A program made the translations under genes and the position numbers. From an uncultured bacterium (GTDB taxonomy: Bacteria; Patescibacteriota; Saccharimonadia; Saccharimonadales; Saccharimonadaceae), in NCBI GenBank assembly GCA_903952435.1, contig CAJBFN010000011.1, positions 1 through 54,645 of the forward strand: a stretch of 54,645 nt of DNA, in the 5' to 3' direction. Below, piece after piece: positions 7,310-18,313 of this stretch. Numbering within the stretch: position 1 is the first letter of the stretch; each line of letters begins with the position of its first letter. The notes beneath the pieces were generated by a model that saw nothing but the letters and a program-made list of their open reading frames with translations, did not search any database and had not been told where the DNA came from.

Positions 7310-7951
7310 ATGAAAAACAACAAAATTGTAACAATTATAATCGTATTAACGATTATAGCAACAGTGACATTGGCCACATCCATCAACAGCTACGCCTCGA
7401 CAGGTACAGACGAAGGTGTTGGCGTACCGATGCCAACATCCAGCCCAAGTGTTCCATTATGGATATCGACACCCCCAATTAGAACAGGGCTATCAATTAT
7501 ATCCGACCGAATAACAGGCTTAGTAATCTCATACCCCATGGACTGGGAGTATGGGAGTGCAACGATTAATAGTGATGACCACCTATCCGGCAGGTCTATA
7601 ACTATTTTTTCGCCAAACGGCTACAAGCTTAGATTTATCCGTCTAATATGGACGGGTAAACCAGACTGGATATTGGTAGTTGGCAAAAAAGATGCTATCA
7701 CTAATGATAAATCCAACCCAAATAACCCTACCCAAAAAGACAGCCCAGCCGTAGGCAGTATCTACTACCTATCGCCTGGAGGAGTTGGAGCAACGCTAAT
7801 CAGTGGCACAGGTTTCCATAGCGCTTGGACAGATAAAGAGATCGTTCAGGCACAGGACATTATAGATAATATAATGTTTGCCACGCCAACCAGCTATAGC
7901 GTGATGCCAACAACAGCAACTGCATTACCACCAGCTCCAAACGGACAATAA
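7310..7951 (+). CDS. Secreted or anchored protein of unknown function
   Basis: A 213-residue protein with a positively charged start, a hydrophobic segment (residues 6-24) and an Ala-Ser-containing possible signal-peptidase site around SYAST (about 26-30). The mature part has a Pro/Thr/Ser-rich linker, then a beta-rich domain (LVISYPMDWEYGSATI, IRLIWTGKPDWILVVGKK, GVGATLISGTGF) that could resemble PsbP/surface sandwich folds, and a Thr/Ala/Pro-rich tail. It is expressed alone from a very good promoter with a structured leader and a strong terminator. No catalytic motif is visible. The exact inverted repeat around the gene is unusual. Confidence 0.75.
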   Translation: MKNNKIVTIIIVLTIIATVTLATSINSYASTGTDEGVGVPMPTSSPSVPLWISTPPIRTGLSIISDRITGLVISYPMDWEYGSATINSDDHLSGRSITIFSPNGYKLRFIRLIWTGKPDWILVVGKKDAITNDKSNPNNPTQKDSPAVGSIYYLSPGGVGATLISGTGFHSAWTDKEIVQAQDIIDNIMFATPTSYSVMPTTATALPPAPNGQ

Positions 7952-7973
7952 AGTAACTGATTTTAACTCAAAA

Positions 7974-8004
7974 AGGTCGCGGAATTTTCCGCGACCTATT
8001 TTCT
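7974..8004 (+). terminator. Terminator between the 7310 gene and rnc
   Basis: AGGTCGCGG (7974-7982) pairs perfectly with CCGCGACCT (7989-7997), followed by ATTTTCTTT. A-rich on the other side, so it probably serves both converging genes. Confidence 0.85.
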
Positions 8005-8014
8005 TTGTCAAAAA

Positions 8015-8728
8015 TTATTTACCGCGCTGTGCATATTTTTCAAGCGCAGCTTGGGCGGCCTGTTGTTGAGCGACCTGCTTACTGGGACCACTACCAATAC
8101 CCATTAAATTATTGTTTACATAAACACCAAGTGTAAAAATCTTGTCATGATCTGGGCCAACTTCTTCATGAACACGATATTGTGGCGTTTGGTTATCGAC
8201 TCGCTGTGAAACCTCTTGCAGGTGAGATTTAGCATCACGCCAGCTACCGGTATCTAAAACATTATCTAATTTACTGATGATATTTTTAGCGATAAAGGCA
8301 GCCGCATCGTCATAACCGCGCTCTAAATAAATTGCACCAGTTACAGCCTCAAAGGCATTGGCTAATATTTGTTGGCGAGCTCGCTCACTCCCCTGCTTTT
8401 CGCCACGACTCATCCGTACAAGTGGCTCGTAGCCCAAAGCAACACCTGCAGCACCAATACTTTCAGTTCGCACCAAAGCAGCGCGCCAACTAGTTAAAAT
8501 ACCTTCAGGTTCAGAATGATTTTTATAAAGATAATCTGTTACGACAAGCTCTAAAACTGCATCACCTAAAAATTCCAGACGTTCATTATGCTCGCTAACG
8601 CTTTTTTTATGTTCATTAACATAACTACGGTGAGTAAGGGCTGTGATTAATAACTGCAAGTCCTTAAATTCGAAACCGAGCTTTTCCTTTGCAAATTCTT
8701 GGTACGGCGCTGTTTGCATCCCACTCAT
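8015..8728 (-). CDS. rnc: Ribonuclease III
   Basis: A 237-residue enzyme with the RNase III signature ERLEFLGDAVLELVV (residues about 49-63), the second catalytic acidic segment in the ANAFEAVTGAIYLE helix, and a C-terminal dsRNA-binding domain ending in GxGxSKQVAQQQAAQAALE. It cleaves double-stranded RNA in rRNA and mRNA maturation. The start overlaps the upstream Nudix gene by 4 bases, and nusB lies before that, so nusB-nudix-rnc looks like one operon for rRNA processing. A longer N terminus than usual is not seen; the length is normal. Confidence 0.96.
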   Translation of the reverse strand: MSGMQTAPYQEFAKEKLGFEFKDLQLLITALTHRSYVNEHKKSVSEHNERLEFLGDAVLELVVTDYLYKNHSEPEGILTSWRAALVRTESIGAAGVALGYEPLVRMSRGEKQGSERARQQILANAFEAVTGAIYLERGYDDAAAFIAKNIISKLDNVLDTGSWRDAKSHLQEVSQRVDNQTPQYRVHEEVGPDHDKIFTLGVYVNNNLMGIGSGPSKQVAQQQAAQAALEKYAQRGK

Positions 8729-9222
8729 AAATTTTCCTCTCGTATTCGCTTCATAGCGAGTAACATTAATTTACCTATATCCTCGTATTCAATAGCTTCC
8801 AAAGCATCCTGAAACTTGAACCATTTAATGTCATTCATCCATTCTTCTTTTTGAGTCGCATCGGTGTCGCCAAGTGCTTTGACTAGATAGATTTGAGTCG
8901 TCATCAAAACCAGCCGGTCGATTCTGCGATAACGAAAATGTATTTTGCCCAACCAACCTAACATCTCAATATCTGTAAGACCCGCCTCCTCGCCAATCTC
9001 ACGTTTAGCGGTTTCGAGCGCAGTTTCACCTGGTTCAATGTGGCCTTTCGGAATCGTCCAACGATTTTTACCATCTTGAATCAAAAGAATCTCAACACCG
9101 CCATCCTTATCGCGACGAAAAATAATACCACCAGATGTTGGCTCGCGGACTATCTCTTGAATTTGATGTTTTTTGCGATTAAAGTATTTTTTTAACTGCT
9201 CAATTTGTGGCACTGCTGTCAT
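8725..9222 (-). CDS. Nudix hydrolase
   Basis: About 165 residues from the ATG at 9222. A perfect Nudix box is present: [23 protein letters not shown] fits G-x5-E-x7-REUXEE-x-GU with all metal-binding glutamates (split here as GHIEPGE and REIGEEAGL). The surrounding [15 protein letters not shown] and RWTIPKG segments match Ap4A/NTP-type Nudix enzymes. An upstream ATG at 9270 would add 16 residues but overlap nusB by 71 bases, so the internal start is preferred; it still overlaps nusB by 23. It is embedded between nusB and rnc, which suggests co-expression with rRNA maturation. The substrate is unknown. Confidence 0.88.
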   Translation of the reverse strand: MTAVPQIEQLKKYFNRKKHQIQEIVREPTSGGIIFRRDKDGGVEILLIQDGKNRWTIPKGHIEPGETALETAKREIGEEAGLTDIEMLGWLGKIHFRYRRIDRLVLMTTQIYLVKALGDTDATQKEEWMNDIKWFKFQDALEAIEYEDIGKLMLLAMKRIREENL

Positions 9223-9661
9223 CGGTTTTATCCTCCACAAGCGTACGGTAAGCGGTACCAAGTACCCCATTTATAAACTTGCTTGAGTTATCAGAACCAA
9301 ACGCTTTGGCAAGCTCAACAGCCTCATTAATTGCAACTTTTGGCGGAACTATCTTTGCTTGATATAGCAATTCATACAGGCCAATCCGCAAAATATTGCG
9401 ATCAATTCGGGCAATTTGATCAATTGGCCACTCCGGAGCGATTGGCTGTATCTTGGCATCGAGATCATCTTGATTTTCGATAACCCCTTTTACGATCGAT
9501 CCAACAAAGTCCTTGTCGTCAATTGTAGACTCATATCTGGCAAGGTTACGAGCTAAAATTTCATCAACATCAACCGAATCGTCAGCTGATTGCTTGCGAA
9601 ATTCATATTCGTAAAGTGTCTGGAGTGCTACAATGCGACCAAGATGCCGATTAGATGCCAT
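9200..9661 (-). CDS. nusB: Transcription antitermination protein NusB
   Basis: A 153-residue all-helical protein of the NusB family: [20 protein letters not shown] at the start, a central segment [22 protein letters not shown] and [27 protein letters not shown], the family's conserved core. NusB with NusE (S10) binds boxA RNA during rRNA synthesis. It is the first gene of the nusB-nudix-rnc set. Its stop codon is inside the following Nudix reading frame. Confidence 0.95.
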   Translation of the reverse strand: MASNRHLGRIVALQTLYEYEFRKQSADDSVDVDEILARNLARYESTIDDKDFVGSIVKGVIENQDDLDAKIQPIAPEWPIDQIARIDRNILRIGLYELLYQAKIVPPKVAINEAVELAKAFGSDNSSKFINGVLGTAYRTLVEDKTDDSSATN

Positions 9662-9699
9662 AGCGCTTTGATTCTTTCTTTATTATGTTTTAAGGTAAT

Positions 9700-9867
9700 T
9701 TAGTTTGTTGCTATTTTTTTCTTAGCAAGTGCTTTGCCAGATTCTTTAGCGGTTGTAAACGCCTTGACTGGTGATTTTTTGTTAACACGGCGCGCTAATT
9801 CAAGTCGCAAATGACTGCGACGAAGGCCGGTTTTTCGTGGGCTAGTTTGCTTTTTTGGTTGACCCAT
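9700..9867 (-). CDS. rpmF: 50S ribosomal protein bL32
   Basis: A 55-residue open reading frame read by eye: it starts MGQPKKQTSPRKTGLRRSHL, matching the bL32 pattern of a VPKKK/QPKK start, a TS.R..RRSH motif, and a lysine-rich tail (ending KALAKKKIATN, TAA at 9700-9702). The AGGAGC ribosome-binding site is 8 bases before the ATG. The usual C-terminal four-cysteine zinc knot of many bL32 proteins is absent, as in other cysteine-free (C-) variants. It sits between nusB and leuS on the same strand. Confidence 0.88.
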   Translation of the reverse strand: MGQPKKQTSPRKTGLRRSHLRLELARRVNKKSPVKAFTTAKESGKALAKKKIATN

Positions 9868-9955
9868 TTAAAGAGCTCCTTTGTAGGTTATTATAATAAA
9901 ACTTGTATACATTATACCGAATAAATCACTTTGACTCAAGTGCGTTTTAAAACGT

Positions 9956-12853
9956 TTATTCAGCGACGACAATATTGACTAATTTCCCGGGGATATAGAT
10001 GACTTTGGTTGGTTGTTTGCCGTCTGTATACTTCAAAACATTTTCTTGAACTTGTGCCAAACGCTTGATATCATCAGCTGGCATTTCGCTTGAAACCTCA
10101 ATTTTGGCACGAAGCTTACTGTTAACTTGAATAACAATTGTTAGCATATCAGATTGCAAATACTTATCGTCCCATTTCGGCCAATGATCAATATGAATCG
10201 TGTCGCTATGACCAATTTGGCCCCATAACTCTTCGGTGATATGGGGCGCAAATGGCGATAACACCATCAACAAGCTTTCGATCGCATAATCCCAAGCAGC
10301 GGATTTGCCGATACTATCTTTTAACTTATAATATCCATTAACTGCTTCCATCATAGCCGAGATAGAGGTATTAAACTTCTCATTTTCGATATCTTCAGTG
10401 ACTTTTTTAGCAAGTTTATGGGCAATCGTCAGCACTTCGCGCTCAGTTTTTTCATCCGATTTCGACTCACCCGCCTCGATATACTCTTGAGCCAAAGTCC
10501 AAACTCGATTCAAAAAACGATATGTGCCAGGGACACCACGAGTGTCCCAAGGCGCTTCCATATCGTAAGGCGCAATAAACATCTCGTAAACCCGTAGGCT
10601 GTCAGCGCCATAACCACTGTTCATAATTTCAAGCGGATCAACTACGTTATTGCGAGATTTGCTCATTTTTGTGCCATCGGCTGCCAAAATATAGGCGTTA
10701 TACATCATTCGCTTGAATGGTTCGGGATGCGACACAAGGCCTAACTTAAAGAAGAATCTTTGCCAAAACCTAGAATACAACAAATGAGCTACAGCATGGT
10801 CGGCGCCATTATAATAATCTACTGGGCCCCAATATTTTTCAATTTCTGGATCCCAAGCTTGCTTATCGTTAAATGGATCAAGATATCTTAAGAAATACCA
10901 ACTACTACAAGCATAGCCGTCCATAGTATCAGTTTCACGCTTGGCTGGTTTGCCGCATTTTGGACAAGCTGTATTGACCCAATCAGTGGCCGATTCTAGC
11001 GCCGAAACATTACCGCCCTTTGGTTTGAAATCTTCAACCTCTGGTAATACTACTGGTAATTGATTATCTGGCACAGGCACGGCGCCACAATCTTCACAAT
11101 GAATAATTGGAATCGGCGCACCCCAATAACGCTGACGAGAAATTAGCCAATCACGCATCTTATAAGTTACTTTTGATCTACCATTGCCATCTTTTTCAAG
11201 CCACACAACGATTTTTTCACGAGCCTCACTTGAGGTCATACCGTCAAATTCACCGCTGTTGGTTAAAATACCTTCTTCGGTATAAAGTCCTTTATTCGAT
11301 TTTATCCGGTCTAACCATATATCCAATTCAGCACAAGTCATCCTATCTTTTGTAATATCTGACATTTTTAACCAAACTAGATTATATTTGCCCTGATCTT
11401 CTTCGCTAATATCATCTTGTTCGTCATCAATTAATTCAAATAATAATCCATTCACAAAACCACGACGATTTTGGTTTTTATGAGCAGCATAATACTCAGC
11501 AACCACTTGGCCACCCAAAACCTTCATTAACTTTAAATTTTTATAGCCAGTCTCTTCGTATATCTCTCTCTTTGCCGCATTTACTATATCCCCACCGTCA
11601 GATTCTTCAACACCACCTACAACAAATGTCGTCCATGGAAAATCTTTATATTCTAAACATAAATATTCATCTGTTTTAGGATTATATACAATTCCATGAA
11701 TATTTTGTCTAATCACAATCTCCTTATCATCTATAGGTGGATTTTTAGTATCTATACGATGAGGCAATACAACTTCTTTAACCTCAATCCCAAACTTCTT
11801 GGCAAATTCAAAATCACGTTCGTCATGAGCCGGAACAGCCATAATTGCACCAGTTCCGTAACCAGATAACACATAATCAGCTATCCAAATCGGAACCCTG
11901 GCGCTATTAACCGGGTTAATACCGTAGCTACCAGTAAAGACGCCTGTTTTCTCTCTGTTTTCATTCATTCGTTCAATTTCTGACTTACAAGCAGCTTGTG
12001 ATATATAATCTTCGACAGATTTGCGATTATCATCAGTTGCTAAATCTTTAACCAGCTCGTGCTCAGGTGCAATAACCATAAAAGTAGCACCAAATAGTGT
12101 ATCTGGACGAGTTGTAAATACTGTCAACTTTTTATCACTGCCGTCAACCTTAAAATCAACTTCAGCGCCTTCGGATCGGCCAATCCAGTTTTTCTGCATA
12201 GTCTTAACCATTTCAGTCCAATCTAAATCATCAGTTGCCTCTAATATCTCATCTGCATAATCTGTAATTTTGAAAAACCACTGTTTTAGATTGCGTTTTG
12301 AAACCTGATTGCCACATCGCCAACATTTACCGCCTTCAACTTGCTCATTCGCTAAAACTGTTTGATCTGTTTCACACCACCATTGAGGACTTTGTTTCTG
12401 ATACGCCAAACCATGTTCAAATAATTTCACAAAAATCCACTGCGTCCATCTGTAATAAGCTGGATCGGAAGTGCTAATTTCTTTGCTCCAGTCATAGCTA
12501 TAGCCAAGTCTTTTTAACTGCTCTTTAAATCTACCTAATACTTCTTCGTGTGCTTCACGAGGGTTTTTACCTAATTTGATAGCAAAGTTTTCAACTGGCA
12601 AACCAAATGAATCCCAGCCAATTGGGTTATAGGCATTATATCCCTGCTGGCGTTTTGCTCGAACTTTAATGTCACTAAACTGAAAAGTTCGGCCATGACC
12701 GACATGAATACCCGCACCAGTAACGCCTGGTAGCATACTCATACCGTAATATTTCGGCTTTGAGTGATCAGAAAAATCTACTTTATAGGTTTGATTATCA
12801 TCCCAAACCTTTTGCCATTTTTTTTCAATCTCAACTGGGTTGTAGCGCTTCAT
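9956..12853 (-). CDS. leuS: Leucyl-tRNA synthetase with an inserted Nudix domain
   Basis: A 965-residue class I synthetase charging tRNA-Leu. Seen: HVGH (residues 50-53, HIGH motif), the CWRCG zinc-like segment (177-181), the CP1 editing domain with TTRPDTLFGATFMV (247-260) and the catalytic-aspartate region HDERDFEFA (343-351), KMSKS near residue 755, and an anticodon-binding C-terminal half. Residues about 366-518 are an extra Nudix domain inserted at the end of the CP1 editing domain, with the core REIYEETGY (429-437). Bacterial LeuRS is usually 800-880 residues, so the excess equals this insertion. An extended -10 (TGC then TATACT, 12863-12868) lies 9 bases before the ATG, suggesting a leaderless mRNA. 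Confidence 0.96.
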   Translation of the reverse strand: MKRYNPVEIEKKWQKVWDDNQTYKVDFSDHSKPKYYGMSMLPGVTGAGIHVGHGRTFQFSDIKVRAKRQQGYNAYNPIGWDSFGLPVENFAIKLGKNPREAHEEVLGRFKEQLKRLGYSYDWSKEISTSDPAYYRWTQWIFVKLFEHGLAYQKQSPQWWCETDQTVLANEQVEGGKCWRCGNQVSKRNLKQWFFKITDYADEILEATDDLDWTEMVKTMQKNWIGRSEGAEVDFKVDGSDKKLTVFTTRPDTLFGATFMVIAPEHELVKDLATDDNRKSVEDYISQAACKSEIERMNENREKTGVFTGSYGINPVNSARVPIWIADYVLSGYGTGAIMAVPAHDERDFEFAKKFGIEVKEVVLPHRIDTKNPPIDDKEIVIRQNIHGIVYNPKTDEYLCLEYKDFPWTTFVVGGVEESDGGDIVNAAKREIYEETGYKNLKLMKVLGGQVVAEYYAAHKNQNRRGFVNGLLFELIDDEQDDISEEDQGKYNLVWLKMSDITKDRMTCAELDIWLDRIKSNKGLYTEEGILTNSGEFDGMTSSEAREKIVVWLEKDGNGRSKVTYKMRDWLISRQRYWGAPIPIIHCEDCGAVPVPDNQLPVVLPEVEDFKPKGGNVSALESATDWVNTACPKCGKPAKRETDTMDGYACSSWYFLRYLDPFNDKQAWDPEIEKYWGPVDYYNGADHAVAHLLYSRFWQRFFFKLGLVSHPEPFKRMMYNAYILAADGTKMSKSRNNVVDPLEIMNSGYGADSLRVYEMFIAPYDMEAPWDTRGVPGTYRFLNRVWTLAQEYIEAGESKSDEKTEREVLTIAHKLAKKVTEDIENEKFNTSISAMMEAVNGYYKLKDSIGKSAAWDYAIESLLMVLSPFAPHITEELWGQIGHSDTIHIDHWPKWDDKYLQSDMLTIVIQVNSKLRAKIEVSSEMPADDIKRLAQVQENVLKYTDGKQPTKVIYIPGKLVNIVVAE
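11300..11758 (-). other. Nudix domain insertion inside LeuRS
   Basis: Codes for LeuRS residues about 366-518. It has the Nudix features: HGIVYNPKTDEYLCLEY strand pair, WTTFVVGG, then the box GGVEES..NAAKREIYEETGY, in which the REIYEETGY core has all glutamates but the G-x5-E part is spaced by one residue and lacks the expected first glutamate. The C-terminal end (ELDIWLDRI) is helical. On either side the normal LeuRS CP1 sequence resumes (VKEVV before, GILTNSGEFDGM after), with the reading frame intact. It is therefore a domain insertion, not a sequence error. Confidence 0.85.
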
Positions 12854-12862
12854 AATTTATAT

Positions 12863-12871
12863 AGTATAGCA
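12863..12871 (-). promoter_or_regulatory. Extended -10 promoter of leuS
   Basis: Read on the minus strand, TGC precedes TATACT (12863-12868), with 9 bases to the ATG. No good -35 is present, as is common for extended -10 promoters. A transcript would begin within a few bases of the start codon. Confidence 0.55.
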
Positions 12872-12918
12872 AAACAACACCTGTTACGCCACAGATAAAA
12901 GATTATTTAAAATATATA

Positions 12919-13338
12919 CTAGAACAAATTTAATACATATTTAGCTACAATATAAGCGGCAGCAACTACTACTAATACCAAGACTGCGATCAAGATTACA
13001 GTCATATTGGATTTTTTCTTTTCAGGTGCAGCGGTTATAGCTACAGGCTGAGCCGTTGCAGTTTCTGAATTATCAGCAATAACTGGATTTGGTAAAAAAT
13101 CCTTTGTTTCTGATACCATTTCAGGTTGGGTAGCTTCGCCCACAGAAGGAGTATTGCTAGTATTATAATCTGGCATCGATTGAGTTGGTTGTGAATAAGT
13201 ATCTTGATATTTTTCGGTTTTAATTTGATCCGCTTCCGCATTAACAGTAGCTGCCAAATCAGACACTGGCATTTCTGCTGGTTGATTATCTTGCGGAGTC
13301 TCATTTACGATTGGTTGATTTTGATCTTGCGGTTGCAT
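12919..13338 (-). CDS. Tail-anchored membrane protein with disordered Q/P/T-rich head
   Basis: A 139-residue protein. Residues 1-108 are low-complexity and rich in Gln, Pro, Thr, Ser and Glu, with no cysteines and no domain I recognise. A KKKSN basic boundary precedes one hydrophobic helix (about 113-135), and the C terminus is only four residues beyond it. The topology would be head in the cytoplasm with a C-terminal anchor. It lies upstream of leuS in the same direction, with about 65 bases between them. Small tail-anchored proteins with such heads are often scaffold or envelope proteins, but I cannot assign a role. Confidence 0.65.
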   Translation of the reverse strand: MQPQDQNQPIVNETPQDNQPAEMPVSDLAATVNAEADQIKTEKYQDTYSQPTQSMPDYNTSNTPSVGEATQPEMVSETKDFLPNPVIADNSETATAQPVAITAAPEKKKSNMTVILIAVLVLVVVAAAYIVAKYVLNLF

Positions 13339-13427
13339 ATTTTATGCCCCTGTTTAGAGTTTAATAAATCTAACCCTTATTCTAGCATAAGTGTTTTTAT
13401 ATAGTAAAGAAAACAATATCACATCAA

Positions 13428-13546
13428 AAACTCGCCCCCTTGCACAGGAGACGAGTTAGTTGCTGTTGCGCGCCCACCCGGGGCACGATTTTGTTTTTGT
13501 AATCTGTTTATTTTTACTAGCGCAAAGGTTACCCCTTATGCGCACC
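13428..13546 (-). ncRNA. Candidate small RNA or leader upstream of the 12919 gene
   Basis: On the minus strand a TATAAA box (13553-13558) is followed by about 118 bases and a good terminator: ACTCGTCTCC pairs with GGGGGCGAGT (within 13430-13456), followed by a T run. Between them are two further hairpins: GTGCGCA/TGCGC around 13522-13545, and GTGCCC/GGGCGC around 13470-13486. The strand, box-to-terminator spacing and fold fit a short transcript ending before the 12919 gene. The -35 is poor. It could instead be an attenuator leader for that gene. It is not SRP, RNase P or tmRNA as far as I can see. Confidence 0.35.
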
Positions 13547-13589
13547 AGCTCATTTATAATGATATCGCACTTTTATTACTTATGCTAGT

Positions 13590-13760
13590 ATTTTTTATTA
13601 AAGTATGATTAAATAATGTTGTTCAGAAGCACACGCGTATCAAAGCAAAAGGCGGGCGCTTACCTCTTATAGGTAAACTCTCTTCTTCGCAAAAAATCGC
13701 TGCAAGCGGTCGATCTGACGATAATATATATCAGATAAGAAGAAAAGAGTACCAAACAAT
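13590..13760 (+). promoter_or_regulatory. Structured leader of the RRM gene, possible thermosensor
   Basis: The 422-base gap 13339-13760 holds the candidate RNA above and this leader. ACTCT+CTTCTT (13677-13687) can pair with AAGAAG+AGAGT (13737-13742 and 13746-13750), with an AAA bulge; that right arm contains the purine-rich ribosome-binding region just before the ATG at 13761. Inside the loop are ATCTGA/TCAGAT (about 13714-13736) and CGC/GCG hairpins, and TTACCT/AGGTAA lies just upstream (about 13660-13676). The pairing would hide the ribosome-binding region and could melt or be rearranged. Confidence 0.45.
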
Positions 13761-14081
13761 ATGGCACAAAATCTATTTATCGGTAGCCTAGCATATGCTA
13801 CTACCGATGACACAATGAACGCTTTCTTTGCCCAAATCGGTGAAGTTGAAAGCGCACGAGTTATTACAGACCGCGACAGCGGCCGTTCAAAAGGCTTCGG
13901 CTTTGTTGAATACAAAGATGAAGCAAACAACCAAAAAGCAGTTGACCAACTTAATGGTAAAGAATTAGACGGACGCGCAATCAGCGTTGGCCTAGCTCGA
14001 CCAAAAGAAGATCGACCTCGCCGTGATTCAGGTGATCGCGGCAGCAACGGTGGTGGTTCATTCCGCCAACGAAGCTGGTAA
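13761..14081 (+). CDS. RRM-domain RNA-binding protein
   Basis: A 106-residue protein made of a single RNA recognition motif: RNP2 is LFIGSLAY (residues 5-12) and RNP1 is KGFGFVEY (about 44-51). A short Arg/Gly/Ser-rich tail follows (RPRRDSGDRGSNGG...). It is close to the cyanobacterial Rbp type, which is small, glycine-tailed and cold-induced, and which binds single-stranded RNA as a chaperone or stabiliser. Base composition is richer in GC than its neighbours, as in highly expressed genes. It has its own leader with hairpins, and a strong terminator follows. Confidence 0.93.
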   Translation: MAQNLFIGSLAYATTDDTMNAFFAQIGEVESARVITDRDSGRSKGFGFVEYKDEANNQKAVDQLNGKELDGRAISVGLARPKEDRPRRDSGDRGSNGGGSFRQRSW

Positions 14082-14106
14082 TTTAATTACCAAAACCGAA
14101 CTAAAT

Positions 14107-14137
14107 ACCTCGCCCTAAAAAGCGAGGTATTTTTTTA
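14107..14137 (+). terminator. Terminator of the RRM gene
   Basis: ACCTCGC (14107-14113) pairs with GCGAGGT (14122-14128) around CCTAAAAA, followed by a run of T. It overlaps the 3' end of the converging ZIP gene. Confidence 0.85.
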
Positions 14138-14854
14138 TTTAGCAAATTGAACAGCTAGGAATATCACCATAATACCCAAAACTGTAGATAAAGTCGTCCA
14201 AATAGCTGGATGACGGTGATGACTTTCGGGTATAAGGTCGCTGGCACTAATATACAAGAATAGCCCAATAAATACAGCCAAAATTAATCCCAAAATTGGA
14301 GCCGAAACCGAGAAGAACAAAGTAGTCAAAAAGCCGACTGCCGGTGCAAGTGACGCCAAAATAAGCCATTTTATAACTGTTTTGCGCTTTGCATTATTTC
14401 TTAACGCAAGATTGACTGTATTTATACCGTCCGAAAAATCATGAGCCAAAACTGCCAAAGCTACCACCCAGCCAATTTCGGGCGAAACCTTGAATGCCAA
14501 ACCAATACCTAAACCATCAAAACAACTATGAATAACTAATGCTGCAGCACCAAGCTGTTTGCTGTGCCTAGGGTTTTTACAATCATCCTCGCCATGATTA
14601 TGAAACGAAAAGAATCGATCTAAAAACATATATGTCACAAAGCCGGCGGCTATAGCGATTGATATTAATTGCAACCCATAAGTCTCGCCCGCTAGCTCAA
14701 TCGATTCTGGTAATAAATCAAATAAAGCCACACCCAAAACAGCACCTGCACTAAAACCTAGAATTAGATGTAATTTATCTTTTAATTTTATTGCAAACAA
14801 GCCGCCAAGTAACGTGCTAATCGCAGTAGCTAAGATTATTAAAAAAACAGTCAT
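14135..14854 (-). CDS. ZIP-family divalent metal transporter
   Basis: A 239-residue membrane protein with about eight helices. The ZIP signature helices are visible: VIHSCFDGLGIGLAF (TM4, H-S-x2-D-G) and LAHDFSDGINTVNLAL (TM5, H-D-F-x-D-G). A histidine-containing loop HNHGEDDCKNPRH lies before TM4, a possible metal-binding stretch. The family imports Zn2+, Fe2+ or Mn2+. It is the last gene of a minus-strand run with a MazG-like gene and ligA. NAD-dependent ligase, MazG enzymes and others here need divalent metals, but the tie is only by adjacency. Confidence 0.9.
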   Translation of the reverse strand: MTVFLIILATAISTLLGGLFAIKLKDKLHLILGFSAGAVLGVALFDLLPESIELAGETYGLQLISIAIAAGFVTYMFLDRFFSFHNHGEDDCKNPRHSKQLGAAALVIHSCFDGLGIGLAFKVSPEIGWVVALAVLAHDFSDGINTVNLALRNNAKRKTVIKWLILASLAPAVGFLTTLFFSVSAPILGLILAVFIGLFLYISASDLIPESHHRHPAIWTTLSTVLGIMVIFLAVQFAK

Positions 14855-15243
14855 TATTCCTCTGGAAATACATCTGGTCGTTTACGATAATATTGGACCC
14901 ACTCGTCTTCATCTGTTAGCTCAAGCGTATCGACAAAAGCGCCATTTTTAAAACCACCTTTTTTGTCATTTTTAGCCTGTTTAATAAGATTAATCTGAGC
15001 CTGATCAATGCCACAAATAAAAGCCAAGTCATCTAAAACTTGTTGAATATCAGCAATTTCACCAGTTATTTCTTCGTTACTATTATATATGTTGATTTCC
15101 GAGGCTTCTTCGATAATTTTACGAACCAGCTCTGATTTATGTTCGGACGGAGTTAGCTCACGATAAGTCGCCTTTTGACCAGTTTTTTCATAATCGGCCG
15201 GTAATTTATCACGAACTAATTTGTTAAGTTTAAATTTTGGCAT
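14854..15243 (-). CDS. MazG-like nucleoside triphosphate pyrophosphohydrolase
   Basis: A 129-residue all-alpha NTP pyrophosphatase. It has the MazG/HisE metal-binding motifs KIIEEASEI (EExxE-like) and EIADIQQVLDDLAF (ExxD). It starts MPKFKLNKLVRDKLP, which matches the phosphoribosyl-ATP pyrophosphohydrolase-like house-cleaning proteins found in phages and small bacteria. It hydrolyses aberrant (d)NTPs to (d)NMP and pyrophosphate. It is tightly between ligA and the ZIP gene; its stop overlaps the next ATG. Confidence 0.85.
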   Translation of the reverse strand: MPKFKLNKLVRDKLPADYEKTGQKATYRELTPSEHKSELVRKIIEEASEINIYNSNEEITGEIADIQQVLDDLAFICGIDQAQINLIKQAKNDKKGGFKNGAFVDTLELTDEDEWVQYYRKRPDVFPEE

Positions 15244-15244
15244 T

Positions 15245-18311
<3,067 letters not shown>

Positions 18312-18313
18312 AG

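Noticed and set aside
9222-9270. A longer start for the Nudix gene
   Set aside because: It would overlap nusB by 71 bases and add an N terminus not seen in Nudix enzymes.
13667-14047. A 126-residue reading frame opposite the RRM gene
   Set aside because: It is a shadow of a clear RRM protein and its structured leader.
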